Source of the DNA: Podaxis mareebaensis | Lineage: Eukaryota > Basidiomycota > Agaricomycetes > Agaricales > Agaricaceae | NCBI GenBank assembly: GCA_018524725.1 | Contig: JAEUWP010000173.1 | Location: 1 to 64,000 of the forward strand | Direction of reading: 5' to 3' | Length of the DNA stretch: 64,000 bases | Part shown: piece after piece, positions 1 to 10,915 of the stretch | Numbering within the stretch: position 1 is the first letter of the stretch | Layout: the number at the start of each line of letters is the position of its first letter | Translations under genes and position numbers: made by a program | The notes under the pieces: model-generated | Told to the model about the DNA's origin: nothing | Database searches by the model: none | The model's input: only the letters and a program-made list of their open reading frames with translations

Positions 1-746
1 CCTAAAAAGGAAGAAATGAACTCTAATAAAGAAGTGAGGCATTTAAGCCCCATGAGGTCATTTGTGTTGGAGATGTCAATCATGGCGATGCCATCACCGA
101 TGGTTTCACAAATGGCTGACCAATCCGTTCCATGGAATGGCTGCGCATTAGCAGGAGGCTGTGCAGCTGGAGAGGGGGAGATGGGAGTGAAAGTTGGGAT
201 AGAAGGGAGGGGGTCGGATGGATGGGATTCGTCCCATGGGCCACCAGGTGTAGGCAGGATAAAGCCATGAGAGGCAGCGAGGGCTTGAGCTGGTGTCAAA
301 ACCCTGTGGGATGAAGGTGCAATTTCTGGAGACATTTCAATACCATTGCGGACCGGTGCGATGGATGGATGGATAGATTTGGGGGTCAAAAGGCCTTGAG
401 ACTCTTCATCTGGATTGTTGTCCCTGTTTTCTTCAGCTGAGGAAACAGAGGCAGTGTCGTTGTTTTCTCTGAATTTCATACTCTTCTCCAAATGGTTAGA
501 GAGAGATTGATCAGTGGAGTAGGAGCATTTGGCTCCAATAGAGGGAGAGGGTGAAGGGGGCTTTCGAATGAAATCTTCAGATACGCAGAAGTCATTGAAA
601 AGAGGGACAGAGGCCTCTCTCGGGAGTGTTGGGTTGGGTGCTACGCTGGTGCTAGAATGGTGGCAGCGAACAATGCCAGAGCGAATGCTGCTAGTGGCAT
701 TCTTGACACCTCCAAAGAAGCCACTAGTCTCTTTGGAGTCTTTCAT
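1..746 (-). CDS. Unidentified Pro/Ser-rich protein, C-terminus beyond the window
   Basis: On the minus strand a frame opens with ATG at 746 and stays open for 248 codons to the window edge, so the C-terminus is missing. The product is hydrophilic and rich in Ser, Pro, Thr and Asn, with a Pro-rich middle and, near the edge, a better-ordered stretch reading GTDWSAICETIGDGIAMID. I recognise no domain, signal peptide or membrane segment. It is divergent to the ORF at 832-1632 with only about 85 bases between, and both lie just outside a retrotransposon remnant. It could be a native gene or part of another repeat family. The long open frame in a compositionally normal stretch is the only evidence that it is coding. 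Confidence 0.45.
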   Translation of the reverse strand, partial: MKDSKETSGFFGGVKNATSSIRSGIVRCHHSSTSVAPNPTLPREASVPLFNDFCVSEDFIRKPPSPSPSIGAKCSYSTDQSLSNHLEKSMKFRENNDTASVSSAEENRDNNPDEESQGLLTPKSIHPSIAPVRNGIEMSPEIAPSSHRVLTPAQALAASHGFILPTPGGPWDESHPSDPLPSIPTFTPISPSPAAQPPANAQPFHGTDWSAICETIGDGIAMIDISNTNDLMGLKCLTSLLEFISSFL

Positions 747-831
747 AACAAAATAGAACTGGTTTGTGTATTCCTTGAACTACAAATAACTGTTCCACTG
801 AATTGATAGTGGTAGTTACTGAGAAAGGAAG

Positions 832-1632
832 GTGCACAATATTATTTATCACGTGTTAGTCCACGAGCTTGGACTTCCCAACACCTCTCATTCCACCACT
901 CAAGATACGGGTATACCAGCTGAAGACTCAACCCGCTATTGCAATGAAGCTTTCACCAACTGTCGCCTTCCTGGCCACGCATCCCTATTCTCCAAAGACT
1001 GGCCAACACCTGGACCACTCTTCTATGAGACCAACCATATGATGACAGAAATACTACACATTGCCTGGGAGAATGCTCCCTTCACTCATGTCTTCGATCC
1101 CGACGGATTATATGTCCAGATGATCCACAACAACTTCAACTCTGCCTGGGCCCATGGTTGGAAGATGATTCCTTACGCCGGAGAACCCATTGTATTCCTC
1201 CACCCCTACATGATGTACCCGCCTGAGGTCGTCCTGCATATTATCAAATACAAAGTCACCCACAGATTCTACTTTCGAGAAGTAGAAGTCTACCATGTTG
1301 ATCCTAACTCTGATGAGCCTCTGGCCATTCCTCCCTGTTGTACTCAGCTTCTGCCCCTCCGCAGCATTGACTCCAACATTCCAGGTATCGATGAGTCAAA
1401 CCCAGAAGAACCCATCAGTGATCCTCCTCCATATCCACTGCCATATGTCACCGGTGATGTATCGTCATCATCGTCATCATCCCCGCACCACAGCCTCATC
1501 TTCCTCCATGAAGATTCCCCTGACTTGTTGCCTTCAACAGGCAACTTCCCCATTCCTAGTTCCGCCTCATCTCCCGACTCTTACTCTTCCAACTCTTCTA
1601 ATGGACATCTCCATCCTGATATGGACTTGTAA
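832..1632 (+). pseudogene. Unidentified ORF without a proper start codon
   Basis: An open frame of 267 codons ends at TAA 1630-1632. It is bounded upstream by an in-frame TGA at 820-822 and has no ATG before codon 70 (ATGATG near 1038), so it is either an exon of a spliced gene or a 5'-truncated remnant. The first 170 residues look like a folded domain rich in aromatic residues and His (for example HAWGWK-type and FYFREVEVYHVDP stretches). The rest is a Ser/Pro-rich tail with a run of seven serines. No family is recognised. It has no CpG-decay stops and none of the hairpin tiling seen in the neighbouring retroelement, so it is probably not part of that element. Confidence 0.35.
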
Positions 1633-2186
1633 TATAACTTGTAATAGGTTCCTTTCTATCTTGCTACAGACGCTTCGCCTTGTATTCCTGTATCTCGCTT
1701 GAACTTTGTCTTGAACAGTTTCCTTACTTAGTTAGTTTCCTTTCTCGTCTAGTTTCTATTCTTGTCTTGTTCTATTCTCGTCTCACTCCACTCTGTAGTT
1801 ATGCTTCTATTGACTCTCAGACTCATAGCTCTACTTCATCATAATTACTAGATTTGGACCTTAGAAGTAAAGCTTAAAGAGCTGCTCGTGTACTGGAAGT
1901 GCAAGCTTCCTATATTCTCAAATCTCAAGTTATTGTTCACCTTTAACTTCTGATTGATGTTAGCTCACGATCAGTGTGGTAGTAAATGCTCTATTGGTCA
2001 TACTCTCAACTTATAGACGTTCGACCTCCTGAGTGTACTTAACTGGACACTTGCCTTGCCACCTTCTTATCATGATCCTTCTTGCTAGATCCTAGCGCCT
2101 CTGTGAACCATCTAGTAAGATAGCCGCCCCCTAGCAAAGCTTAGGCAACCGGTGATAAGGACCAACCTAACAGATTCATCAGACTG
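1633..2186. other. Non-coding flank of the retrotransposon
   Basis: T-rich non-coding sequence with no long frame. No copy of the LTR found at 10916-11179 is visible here, so the element starting at about 2187 has lost its 5' LTR and the first part of gag. Confidence 0.5.
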
Positions 2187-2192
2187 ACATCA

Positions 2193-2818
2193 ATGCATGA
2201 GGCTCACAAAAGCCTCAAAGGGGTCAGGTATAATCCCAAAGAAGGGATTCAACACTATTACAATGCCATCTTGGGTTACTTGCAAGACATGGCAATCCAC
2301 CCCGATGATTATTCTCTCATTGAGACCTTCCTGGAAGGTCTCCCACAAAACCATGAGACACTTCCTCATGTTCAACAGAGGACTATCTCCTGAGATGAAT
2401 CAACTTGAGGACTTCATAGCACATGCAGCTGATTATGAGAATCAGATGCAAAGCAGTGCCTTCTTCAAAAGGGTTCTGAAACCCTCCCAATCACACAAAC
2501 CATCAGCAGGCTTCTCAAAGAAACCTGCTGCAGCAGAACCAAGAATGAGGACTGCATAGGTCCCTCATTGCATATCCACAGGATGGGATTGCATCCCTGC
2601 TCATGAGCTAAGGCAATCCTCGAATGCCTTTCCACCAAAATGACCGTCAAGACCTCCACCTCAACAACACAAACCCAAGGCTTAATTCAAACCACAGGTA
2701 CAGAGCAAGGTACCTGTTAAGCAGAACCAAGGGAACAAGGCCATAGAGAAAGGGCCTTGTTACAAATGTGGAAAACATGGTCACTGGGCACAAAAATGCC
2801 CAGAGAAGGGGAAATGAT
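2193..2818 (+). pseudogene. gag: Retrotransposon gag remnant with CCHC zinc knuckle
   Basis: The frame beginning at 2193 resembles the C-terminal half of the fungal Ty3/gypsy Gag core (YNAILGYLQDMAIHPDDY, then ETFLEGLP). It shifts to the next frame near 2350, where the conserved continuation GLSPEMNQLEDFI follows. A perfect nucleocapsid CCHC knuckle (Cys-x2-Cys-x4-His-x4-Cys, CYKCGKHGHWAQKC) is encoded at 2758-2799. Gag would form the virus-like particle, and the knuckle would bind element RNA. The capsid N-terminal part is missing and I see no start codon that could restore it. Confidence 0.85.
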
Positions 2819-2853
2819 GCAGCTATGTATGAGCCACACACACAGTCATTCCA

Positions 2854-3640
2854 GTGAACAATGAAGAAGTGCTTCAACAAGAAGTTGAAGAAATTGAACA
2901 GGACTCGACCTCAGATGACAACACTGAGGTCCAAGAAGAACCAGAGTCTAGTTCATCAAATGGAGATGGACTAGTACAAGTCAAAGTCATTGAATCAGAC
3001 TATGGATCTGACATTGATGACAAATACGATTTCACTGCCATGATTGGTGATGCAGAAGATGTCAACAACAAAGATTGTGATGACTTCAATGTCATTGACA
3101 CTCTCACTGTTGAGCCCAGCGAGAAACCAGACCATGAAGTGAGGGTACACCACATTACCCTCCATAAAGAGAAGGATAAGATCCTTTGGCCCCAAGCCTC
3201 CCTCAGTGAGAAACAATGTCTCACCACTCTTGTCAGCATCAATGGTATTGACGCTTGGACACTGGGACTCCAGTAGTATGACTACTGGCATCACCCCCAC
3301 ATTTGCACAAGTGGCTGGCATCAGGGTCAATGAACTATTAGACCCTCACACACTGCAACTGGGGACAGTGGGCAGTTGATCCACTGTCAAGTATGGAGTG
3401 ACAGTAAATGTCACCATTGGAAACATACATACCTGTACATATGTAGATGTAGCAAACTTCAATTGCTACAACATGATAATTGGTATGCCATTCATGCATA
3501 TGAACAACATCATCCTCAACTTCATCAAGAATGAAGTCAGAATTGGAAGCGAAACCATAGAAGTAGCAAACTTCACTGGCGAATCAGATACTCACCTGTG
3601 CCACCACCATGCAACCAACAAAAACAAGTCAAGTTGACTT
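2854..3640 (+). pseudogene. Retrotransposon aspartic protease remnant
   Basis: An acidic linker (140 codons from 2854) leads into INGIDAWTL, then the frame shifts and continues as WDSSSMTTGITPTFAQ. This aligns with the retropepsin active site D-S/T-G-S of fungal Ty3/gypsy elements. The catalytic Asp is kept (codon 3266-3268), but the following Gly is Ser. TCC GGT to TCC AGT is exactly what deamination of a CpG on the other strand would produce. Downstream, NMIIGMPFMHMNN matches the second conserved protease region (I-L/I-G-x-x-F/W). An in-frame TGA lies in this stretch and another ends it. Normally the enzyme cleaves the Gag-Pol polyprotein; this copy cannot. Confidence 0.75.
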
Positions 3641-3875
3641 GTGAAGGATGTTTGATGGGACAATGTCCATTGAACATCCATAGAAGAAGTTTGAGATGAC
3701 AAACAAAGTTCCAGAGGGGAAACATTACCCCACAATAGCTATCACCTCCTAGAAAAGGTTGAGAGTTCCAGGAACTCTCGAAGGGGGGACATGGATCAAG
3801 AAGAACACAAGGTCTCCTCCAAGAGACACAAACTGAAGGAGAAAGCACCTCCTTCACCAATTCAAGAGGGACAAA

Positions 3876-6800
3876 ATGCCCCTCAGGGACCACAAAAAAA
3901 CGAGATACAAGTCTCATTTGATAGACAGACCAGCTCAGAACCCAATGTTCGAGTGGTATTACAACCCCCAAATGCCTGCAGAATGGAATGCCATGGTCTG
4001 CAGCATATGGGAAATGTGTCATCCTGGGGACAAACTACCAACCTCAACTGGGTTCACACAACCCAACCTCAACAACGTAGTCAAAACCCAGGAGTTTACC
4101 AGGGTACATTACCCTGATAAAATGGTATGAGATCAACTCCACAGTATGATCATCACTCGTCTTCCAGTGGAAGACAATTCAGAAACACAAATACAAAATG
4201 CTCATATCAATGCTGAAAAGAGGAATCACCACCCTGAGTGACAAGGTCAGTATTCCAAGAAAGACATACTGACTCTGCACCAGCAGTGGTTCAGCAAATT
4301 CAAGGACATCATGCAAGGTCCTCCCAATGAATTACCACCATTTCGTGAAGTAAATCACAAAATAAACCTCATTGATGAGAATAAGAAGTACAATTACTTC
4401 ACTCCTTGATGCCCTCAATCTCTATGTGGGGAGTTTCACCAGAAACTCAACTGTTATGTGAATGCAAGATGGTGGGAGCCATGACATGTCTCCCAAGCAG
4501 CACCATTACTGTGCATCCCAAAGAAAGATGGTTGACTACAAACCATCATAGATGCACGACAACAAAACAAAAACACCATCAAGGACACCACACCCTTGCC
4601 AGACCAAGACATCATTTGAGAAGATGTTGCTCAAGTGTGATATCAATCCAAAATCGATCTCGCTGACACCTATGAACAAGTCTGAATATGTCTGGAAGAC
4701 ATAGACAAAACAGGATTTGCTACAATCACTGGCATGTATGTCAGCAACATAATGCAGCAGGGGGATTGCAATGCCCCTGCAACCTTTCAGTGGTTAATGA
4801 CTGCTATATTTCACGATGTCATAGGTATATGTGTACATGTATACCTTGATGACATCTTCATATTCTCTGACTCAATAGATGAACATGAAGATCATCTACA
4901 ACTTGTGTTTGAGTGACTGCACGAACACAAGTTATATGTCAAACAATCCAAATGCAATCTGTACACAGATCACATCGACTGCCTTGGTCATATTATTGAT
5001 GACCAAGGGATACACCCAGACAAAGACAAACTGACTCATATTCAGGGGTGGCACACTCCCAGAAACTATACTGATGTCCAATGATTTGTTGGACTCATCA
5101 ACTACCTGGCAAACTTTTTGCCAGATGTATCTGCATACACCAGGCCACTGCTCGCAATCACCCAGAATGGAACCCTGTTCCATTGGAGACCCCTTCACCA
5201 GCATTGCTTCAACATGGTGAAGAGAATATGCGAGAAGACCCCTATTGTCAAACCGATAGACCCCAGAACTGGGGAACCCATATGGATCATCTGTGACACC
5301 TCTAAGACAGGTGTCAGAGCTATGTACGGACAAGGACCCACCTGGGCAGACTGCTGCCCAGCAGGATTCATGTCCAAGAAGTTCACCCCAGCACAGCAGA
5401 ACTATGCCATGCATGAACTCAAGACACTAGTGATTTTAGAAGCACTAATGAAGTGGGAGGACAAGCTCATTGGCTACCAGATCCATGTTATCATGGATCA
5501 CAAGGTGTTGGAGTTTTTCAAAACTCAAATGTGATTGTCTAGCTGACAATGACAATGGATGGACTATCTATTGCACTTTAACTTTGACATTACATATGTC
5601 AAAGGAGAATGAAATAAAGTAGCAGACTGCTTGTCTTGCTACTTTGAAAGCAATACTCTAGGAGAGGAACACTCCCCTGGAGAATACATCCAAGTCGATC
5701 ACAGAATCGATCCTCACTGTGAGGACCTACCTCTACAATGAGCCAAGGAGATTGAGCACCTCCTTGACAGAGTCAAGGCAATGGTCAAGTGACCATTGCA
5801 CCGAAGCACCCACCTGTGCAAACAGCAGGAAGAACAAGAGATTGAAGCTTGTGAGCTTCAAGAAGCAGCCCAGAGACAGGTTGCTCAACAAGAGCCACAA
5901 GAATGAACCATTGAGTCTCCAACACTGGGAGACACATTAACAGGTAATGTCACCACTGAAGCTCCAATGGAGCTCCCAATCAATGTGACAAAAACAATCA
6001 TATCGGGATACACATCCAACCCTGTATTTTCAGTGGTGCTTGAAGCACCTGAGAAATACAGTGGTTTTACCATCAATGATAATAGTATTATTTGAAGAAC
6101 TACCCCCCAAGGTTGGGAGGTGGTATGCATTCCCAACAGCTGATCTCTAATCACAGAGCTTTTGAATAAAGCTCATGAGATTGTTGGTCACTTCAGCAAC
6201 CAATGGACAGCAGAGTACCTCCAAAGGTGGTACTGGTGGCCAAAAATAGCCAAAGACACACACATGTTCTGCAGAACATGCAAAATATGTCAACACTCAA
6301 AGGTCTCGAATATGAAACCTTCCAGGACACTGCACTCACTACCAGTCCCAACCAAACCTTGGGATTCCATTGGAATGGACTTCATTGGTCCATTCCCTGA
6401 ATCCAAAGGCTTTGACTACCTCTGGGTCATCATTTGTAGAATGATGAGTATGGTACACCTGATTCCAGTACATATGCAGATGAAAGCATCTGAGTTATCT
6501 TGGATCTACCTACAAGAGATTGTGAGGCTACATGGCCTCCCTAGTCTGATCATAAGCGATTGAGATTCAAAGTTCACCTCCATTTGGTGGGTAGAACTCC
6601 ATAAAATTTTAGGAGCTAAGCTCCTAATGTCCACATCATTCCACCCACAAATGGACGGGCAGACCAAATGCATGAACTGGAATATCAGACAGATATTCTG
6701 AGCAACAGTCAGCCATGACCAGAAAAACTGGGTAGACAAGGTACCCATGACTGAGTTTGCTATAAACTCAAGTATATCAGCCTCTACTGGGTATGCACTG

Positions 6801-7439
6801 TTCAAATTGAACAGTGGATACATGCCCAGTATGATCCAAGAAATACAGGGCAACCTAACACCCCCTAAGGGTGTTAGACTATTTGCTGAAGCTGCCCTGA
6901 TGAACTTGGTGTCTGCTCATGATGCCATCATAGAAGCACAGGTTTTCCAAACCTGCCAGGCAAACAAAAGGAGAGGACCTGAACCTGACATTAAAGCCAG
7001 AGACCTGGTGTTCCTCTCCACCAAAAATCTAAACCTACCAAAAGGCAGAGCTCAGAAGCTCTGCCCAAAGTTCATCAGACCCTTTAAGGTCTTGGAAGCC
7101 AAACCTGAGACATCTAACTACCATCTCGAGCTACCACCAGCCCTGCAGGAACATCAAATACACCCAACGTTCCACATATCATTGCTTCAGCCCTATAATG
7201 CATTGGACAATGCACTATTCCCAAGCCAAAACAAACCAGAACCCTATGACTTTGGTGTAGACAATGAACATGAATGGTTCATCAATGAAATCATTGGTCA
7301 TCATTTCACAAATGATGGCAAGGCAGAGTTCCAAGTCCACTGGAGTCTAAGTGATACAACCTGGGAGCCATATAGCCATTGTAAAGACCTAGCAGCTCTA
7401 GATCAGTATCTAGAGCTGAAAGGTGCTAAGTCAATCTGA
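3876..7439 (+). pseudogene. pol: Retrotransposon pol remnant: RT, RNase H, integrase, chromodomain
   Basis: One reading frame runs from 3876 to 7439 with no frameshift but 21 internal stops, all TGA. Reverse transcriptase is recognised by KYNYFTP, WWEP, QAAPLLCIPKKDG, PLPDQD, DLADTYEQV and the catalytic VYLDDIF (codons 4839-4859). RNase H follows, with DTSKTGVRAMYGQGP, AMHELKTLVILEAL and FDITYVKGE. Integrase has the H-H-C-C zinc-binding region (HEIVGHF, then CRTCKICQHSK) and the first two catalytic acidic residues (MDFIGPFPES and SD*DSKFTS, where * is TGA). The C-terminus is a chromodomain (EWFINEIIGHHF, FQVHW, TTWEPYSH), which in chromoviruses directs insertion to chromatin marks. Several TGA codons sit where the family has Arg; other Arg positions now read Trp, Cys, His or Gln, all reachable by CpG to TpG/CpA change. 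Confidence 0.95.
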
Positions 7440-7589
7440 CAGCTACCACAGATCAGTCAATGACTATCTGTGGAAAAATTGATGGTGTCCAAAATTGGAC
7501 ACTCGACCCTGAGGATTGCATTCCCAATGTTTGGGAACACAGAGATGGGACAAATAACTTTAATCCATCTTCACCTCAGCACCACCACC

Positions 7590-10500
7590 ATGGATGTGCA
7601 ACAACTGCAAAACACACAAAACCAACAACACACATCGGTGCAGGGTGAAGCAAATCACCCTGCACAACCTGGAGGCCCTCCAACAGGCCTCAAAGGGGGG
7701 AGGGCAATGGATATATTGCCCGACCCAATCCCAGCTCTTCACCACAATGGGCAGCAACTCACTGCCCAACAAGCACTACTATCTAACCTTGTGGGCTTGA
7801 TACCACAAGGCCCAAACCAACTGGACCCATTGCATTTACATGTGATGCCTCTGCCACCTCCACAGTTCACACAGGGTTTCCCATACCCTGTGTTCTACCC
7901 TCCTCCCTCCCCACACATGTATGGTTTTCCACAACTGTACAGACATTACCCTCCACCACTGGTGCCATAGCCACTATACCAGCAATCCACCCCAGTGCCA
8001 CTCATCCAACAACCATTCATGCCATTCCAACAGACAGTGCCTGCACCACAACAATCACAGTCGCTAACCCAAGATCAGCCAGCTACAACAACATGACCAA
8101 CAATGCTGGCCCCAATGACATCATTGGCAACTGATGCACAGAGGAATGATGTTCCTCTGTCCCAACCCCCCTCAGCCACCTCAGCCAAAGGAAGGAGCAA
8201 GGCACAAAAACCCACACTACCCTTGTCCTCTAAGGACAAGGGTAAACAGAACCCACCTGAACCAGCACCAGCTGTGCTTTCCTCAAAAGCTCAAGGAAAG
8301 CAAAGGGCTGTAGATGTAGAGCTCAAGGACAATCAATATGTCCAAGAGCTGATGAACTGACTCAATGAGGCAGGTCTACCCATAGACCTGATATCTGAGC
8401 TGAGCACCAGCTCAAAACATACTGGCTGCAATGCCATTATCGAGGAGCTTTTAACAAAGCTCCACAGTTTACAAGACTGTTTTGTCATGCTTGAAGGACA
8501 AAACAGCCTATTGCAGAGGCAGGTCTTGAACCTGCAATGACAGTTGAACAAGAAGTCAGACCAAGAAGAAGAACGGCCTGCAAAATGGCATGCGACATCT
8601 CAATCGATGACATCATCTCAACAGGGGGTGCCAAGCACTCCACAAGACCCCACCACCCCAACACCACATACAGGCAATGAGGTAAAACCCTTACCTCACC
8701 AATGCCACCAACCCTCACTACCACTAGCTGCGTCGTCATCACACCAGCCACCACCACCTCTGGCTGACATCACCCTACCCTATATTGAGGAAGTACCATC
8801 TGGGGACATTGATGTCCCCATGCACAAACCCTCGATGAGCACAACCTCAAGGTCAATGAAACTGACCTTGAGCAGTATTGTACCATCAGAGTCCCTCTTT
8901 GAGGGACTCTCCTTTGGCCAACCTATCCTGGTATGCCCACCAGGAAATCTCCTACCAGAACCTGTAATCTGCCTCCACCATGAGTTCATCCAATACAGTC
9001 CAGATGACCCAGAGGAACAGCTTTTGGGACTGGAATACTCAAGTGACAAAGACAATGATTCATCAAGGAATCATTGTAAGAAAAACAAGAAAAACCAAAA
9101 GGCACAATCATCTGGAGACAATGATTGCACCATTGTCTCTGACCTCATCAGATGAGGAGGCAGGATTCCTGACCTCTGGGGACTTTCAGGTACTGAGCTG
9201 GGTATCAGAGAATGCAACAACTCCATGCAAGGAATGTTGTCACATGATGCATACTATTGCCAGCAAATAAACACAGTATTCACAGGCACAAATGCCCAAC
9301 TTGTCACCAATGCCGAACTCCAAGGCAGGGAGTTTGTGCACAGCAACAAGAAGGGCACAGTGCACCACATCACAGGTTGGGGTCTACCAATGACCCTGAG
9401 ACAAGTCATATGACTATGGCAGTTTATGAATAACTGCCATGTCAACATCCACAGCAGATTTGAGGTGTACTTCCTACTCCAAGAACTGCACAACATTGCA
9501 ACCTCAACCATGCCAGAGCATCATGATGATGCTATGGACTTCATATTGAACCTCGAGGGGTATGACCCCAACTTCCTGGTGCCTGGGATGCAACAGGAAT
9601 ATATGACTAGGCTCAAGCCCATTCCACATGCTGTGCAAGATCACAGCACTAGGAACATTCTCAAACAGAATGAGGGTAAAGGCCTCCCGATGCCAACTGG
9701 CCCTCAGCTTTTCAATATTGACCTCTTAGGTCAATATCTCCTCATCCACAGAAATCCTAATACCTGCAATGCCTACAATGGCATTGCATTCGAACGGCAA
9801 AGACTTGTCCACTGCCATTGTGTCTTCAGTTACAGCTTGGGTTGAGCATTGAGCCCATCTGACAAGAGCGCCTTGCAGAAATTCATGAGGCTATTTGCCA
9901 TCCTCATTGTGACTCCAAACTTATACTGGGAATTCATTGCCAGATATAACAGTCACATTCCACAAGAATGTGCCTACTCCTCACAAAATGGGCCTGTATT
10001 TTCAATACGGCCCCTAGACATGACCTCCTATGCCACACATAACTTGAGCCTCGACAACGTGGCTCATGCCCTTATTTGTAATGGTATACCCACTTCTTGG
10101 GTAGACCATGCCTATCTCTTCAGGTTGTGGTGGTTGAACCACACCTATCATGGTGACCAACTTCACCATGATCTGTATGACAAATACGACAACTGCTGGG
10201 TGGAATACCTCAACTGGTACCATGAACCACTGGCAATTCTGGAGTGGGATGGGTGGAGACATCCCACTGATGACGACCTCAATTGGTTCTTGTACTTTGA
10301 GTACAAGAACATCCAACAAGAGAAAGGGGAGCATTTTGTTCCCCACAGATGGTTACCAGCAGGGGCATCACCCTTCTTCTGGCTCCTACAGAACCATGAC
10401 TACCCTCAGTGCCTGCTGGAGCCACCCCCTTCACAACTGTGGTTGACTCACCCTCTCATGCTAACTTTCAATGAGTCAGCACCCATGGTTTCCTACAAAA

Positions 10501-10799
10501 CAGCTACTGAAACAGATGCCCAAATGATAGAGGCCAACACCTCTGTATCTGCCCCCAACATTGCTGAACATCACCTGTCAGACACAACCATGACCGAGGC
10601 CACCACCTCTGCCCTTGCATCTGACCACCCACCCATCACTGTTCTGGCTGAGGCCAACACCTCCACCTCCTCCTCTCAAGACATCATCAGTGAATCCTCA
10701 TCAATCACCTCTTCCCACTCACATTTGTCTTTGTCACCCTTGTGATTGAGTCGACTCAAACCCTACTTCCCCTACAAGGTGATCCATTACCTCATTTAA
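7590..10799 (+). pseudogene. Second long ORF of the retrotransposon, function unknown
   Basis: After pol, a new ATG in a strong context (ACCACCATGG, 7590-7592) opens a frame that can be followed for about 1,069 codons to TAA 10797-10799. It is broken by one TAG (7968-7970) and seven TGA codons (8094, 8358, 8538, 9153, 9411, 9843, 10743). The N-terminal half is Pro/Gln/Ser-rich and low in complexity. From about 9,200 the product is denser and richer in aromatic residues (VDHAYLFRLWWLNHTYHGD, WDGWRHPTDDDLNWFLYFEY), as in a folded domain, and a Ser/Thr-rich tail follows. No RT, integrase, envelope signal peptide or membrane helix is visible. The same TGA bias, hairpin tiling and low CpG as in pol show that it belongs to the element. 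It resembles nothing I can name. Confidence 0.7.
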
Positions 10800-10915
10800 A
10801 CCTCACTGTCAACTGGGCACTATATGTGTCCCCATCTTCTGCTTGTCACCACAAGTAACCTCATTACTTGTGCATTGGAACTCTTGACCATACTTTATGG
10901 TCTCAACAGGGGGTG

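Noticed and set aside
3876..10799. TGA read as an amino acid (recoding or alternative genetic code)
   Set aside because: TGA replaces conserved Arg, CpG is depleted, and the nuclear genes in the window use TGA as a normal stop (kinases 2 and 3).
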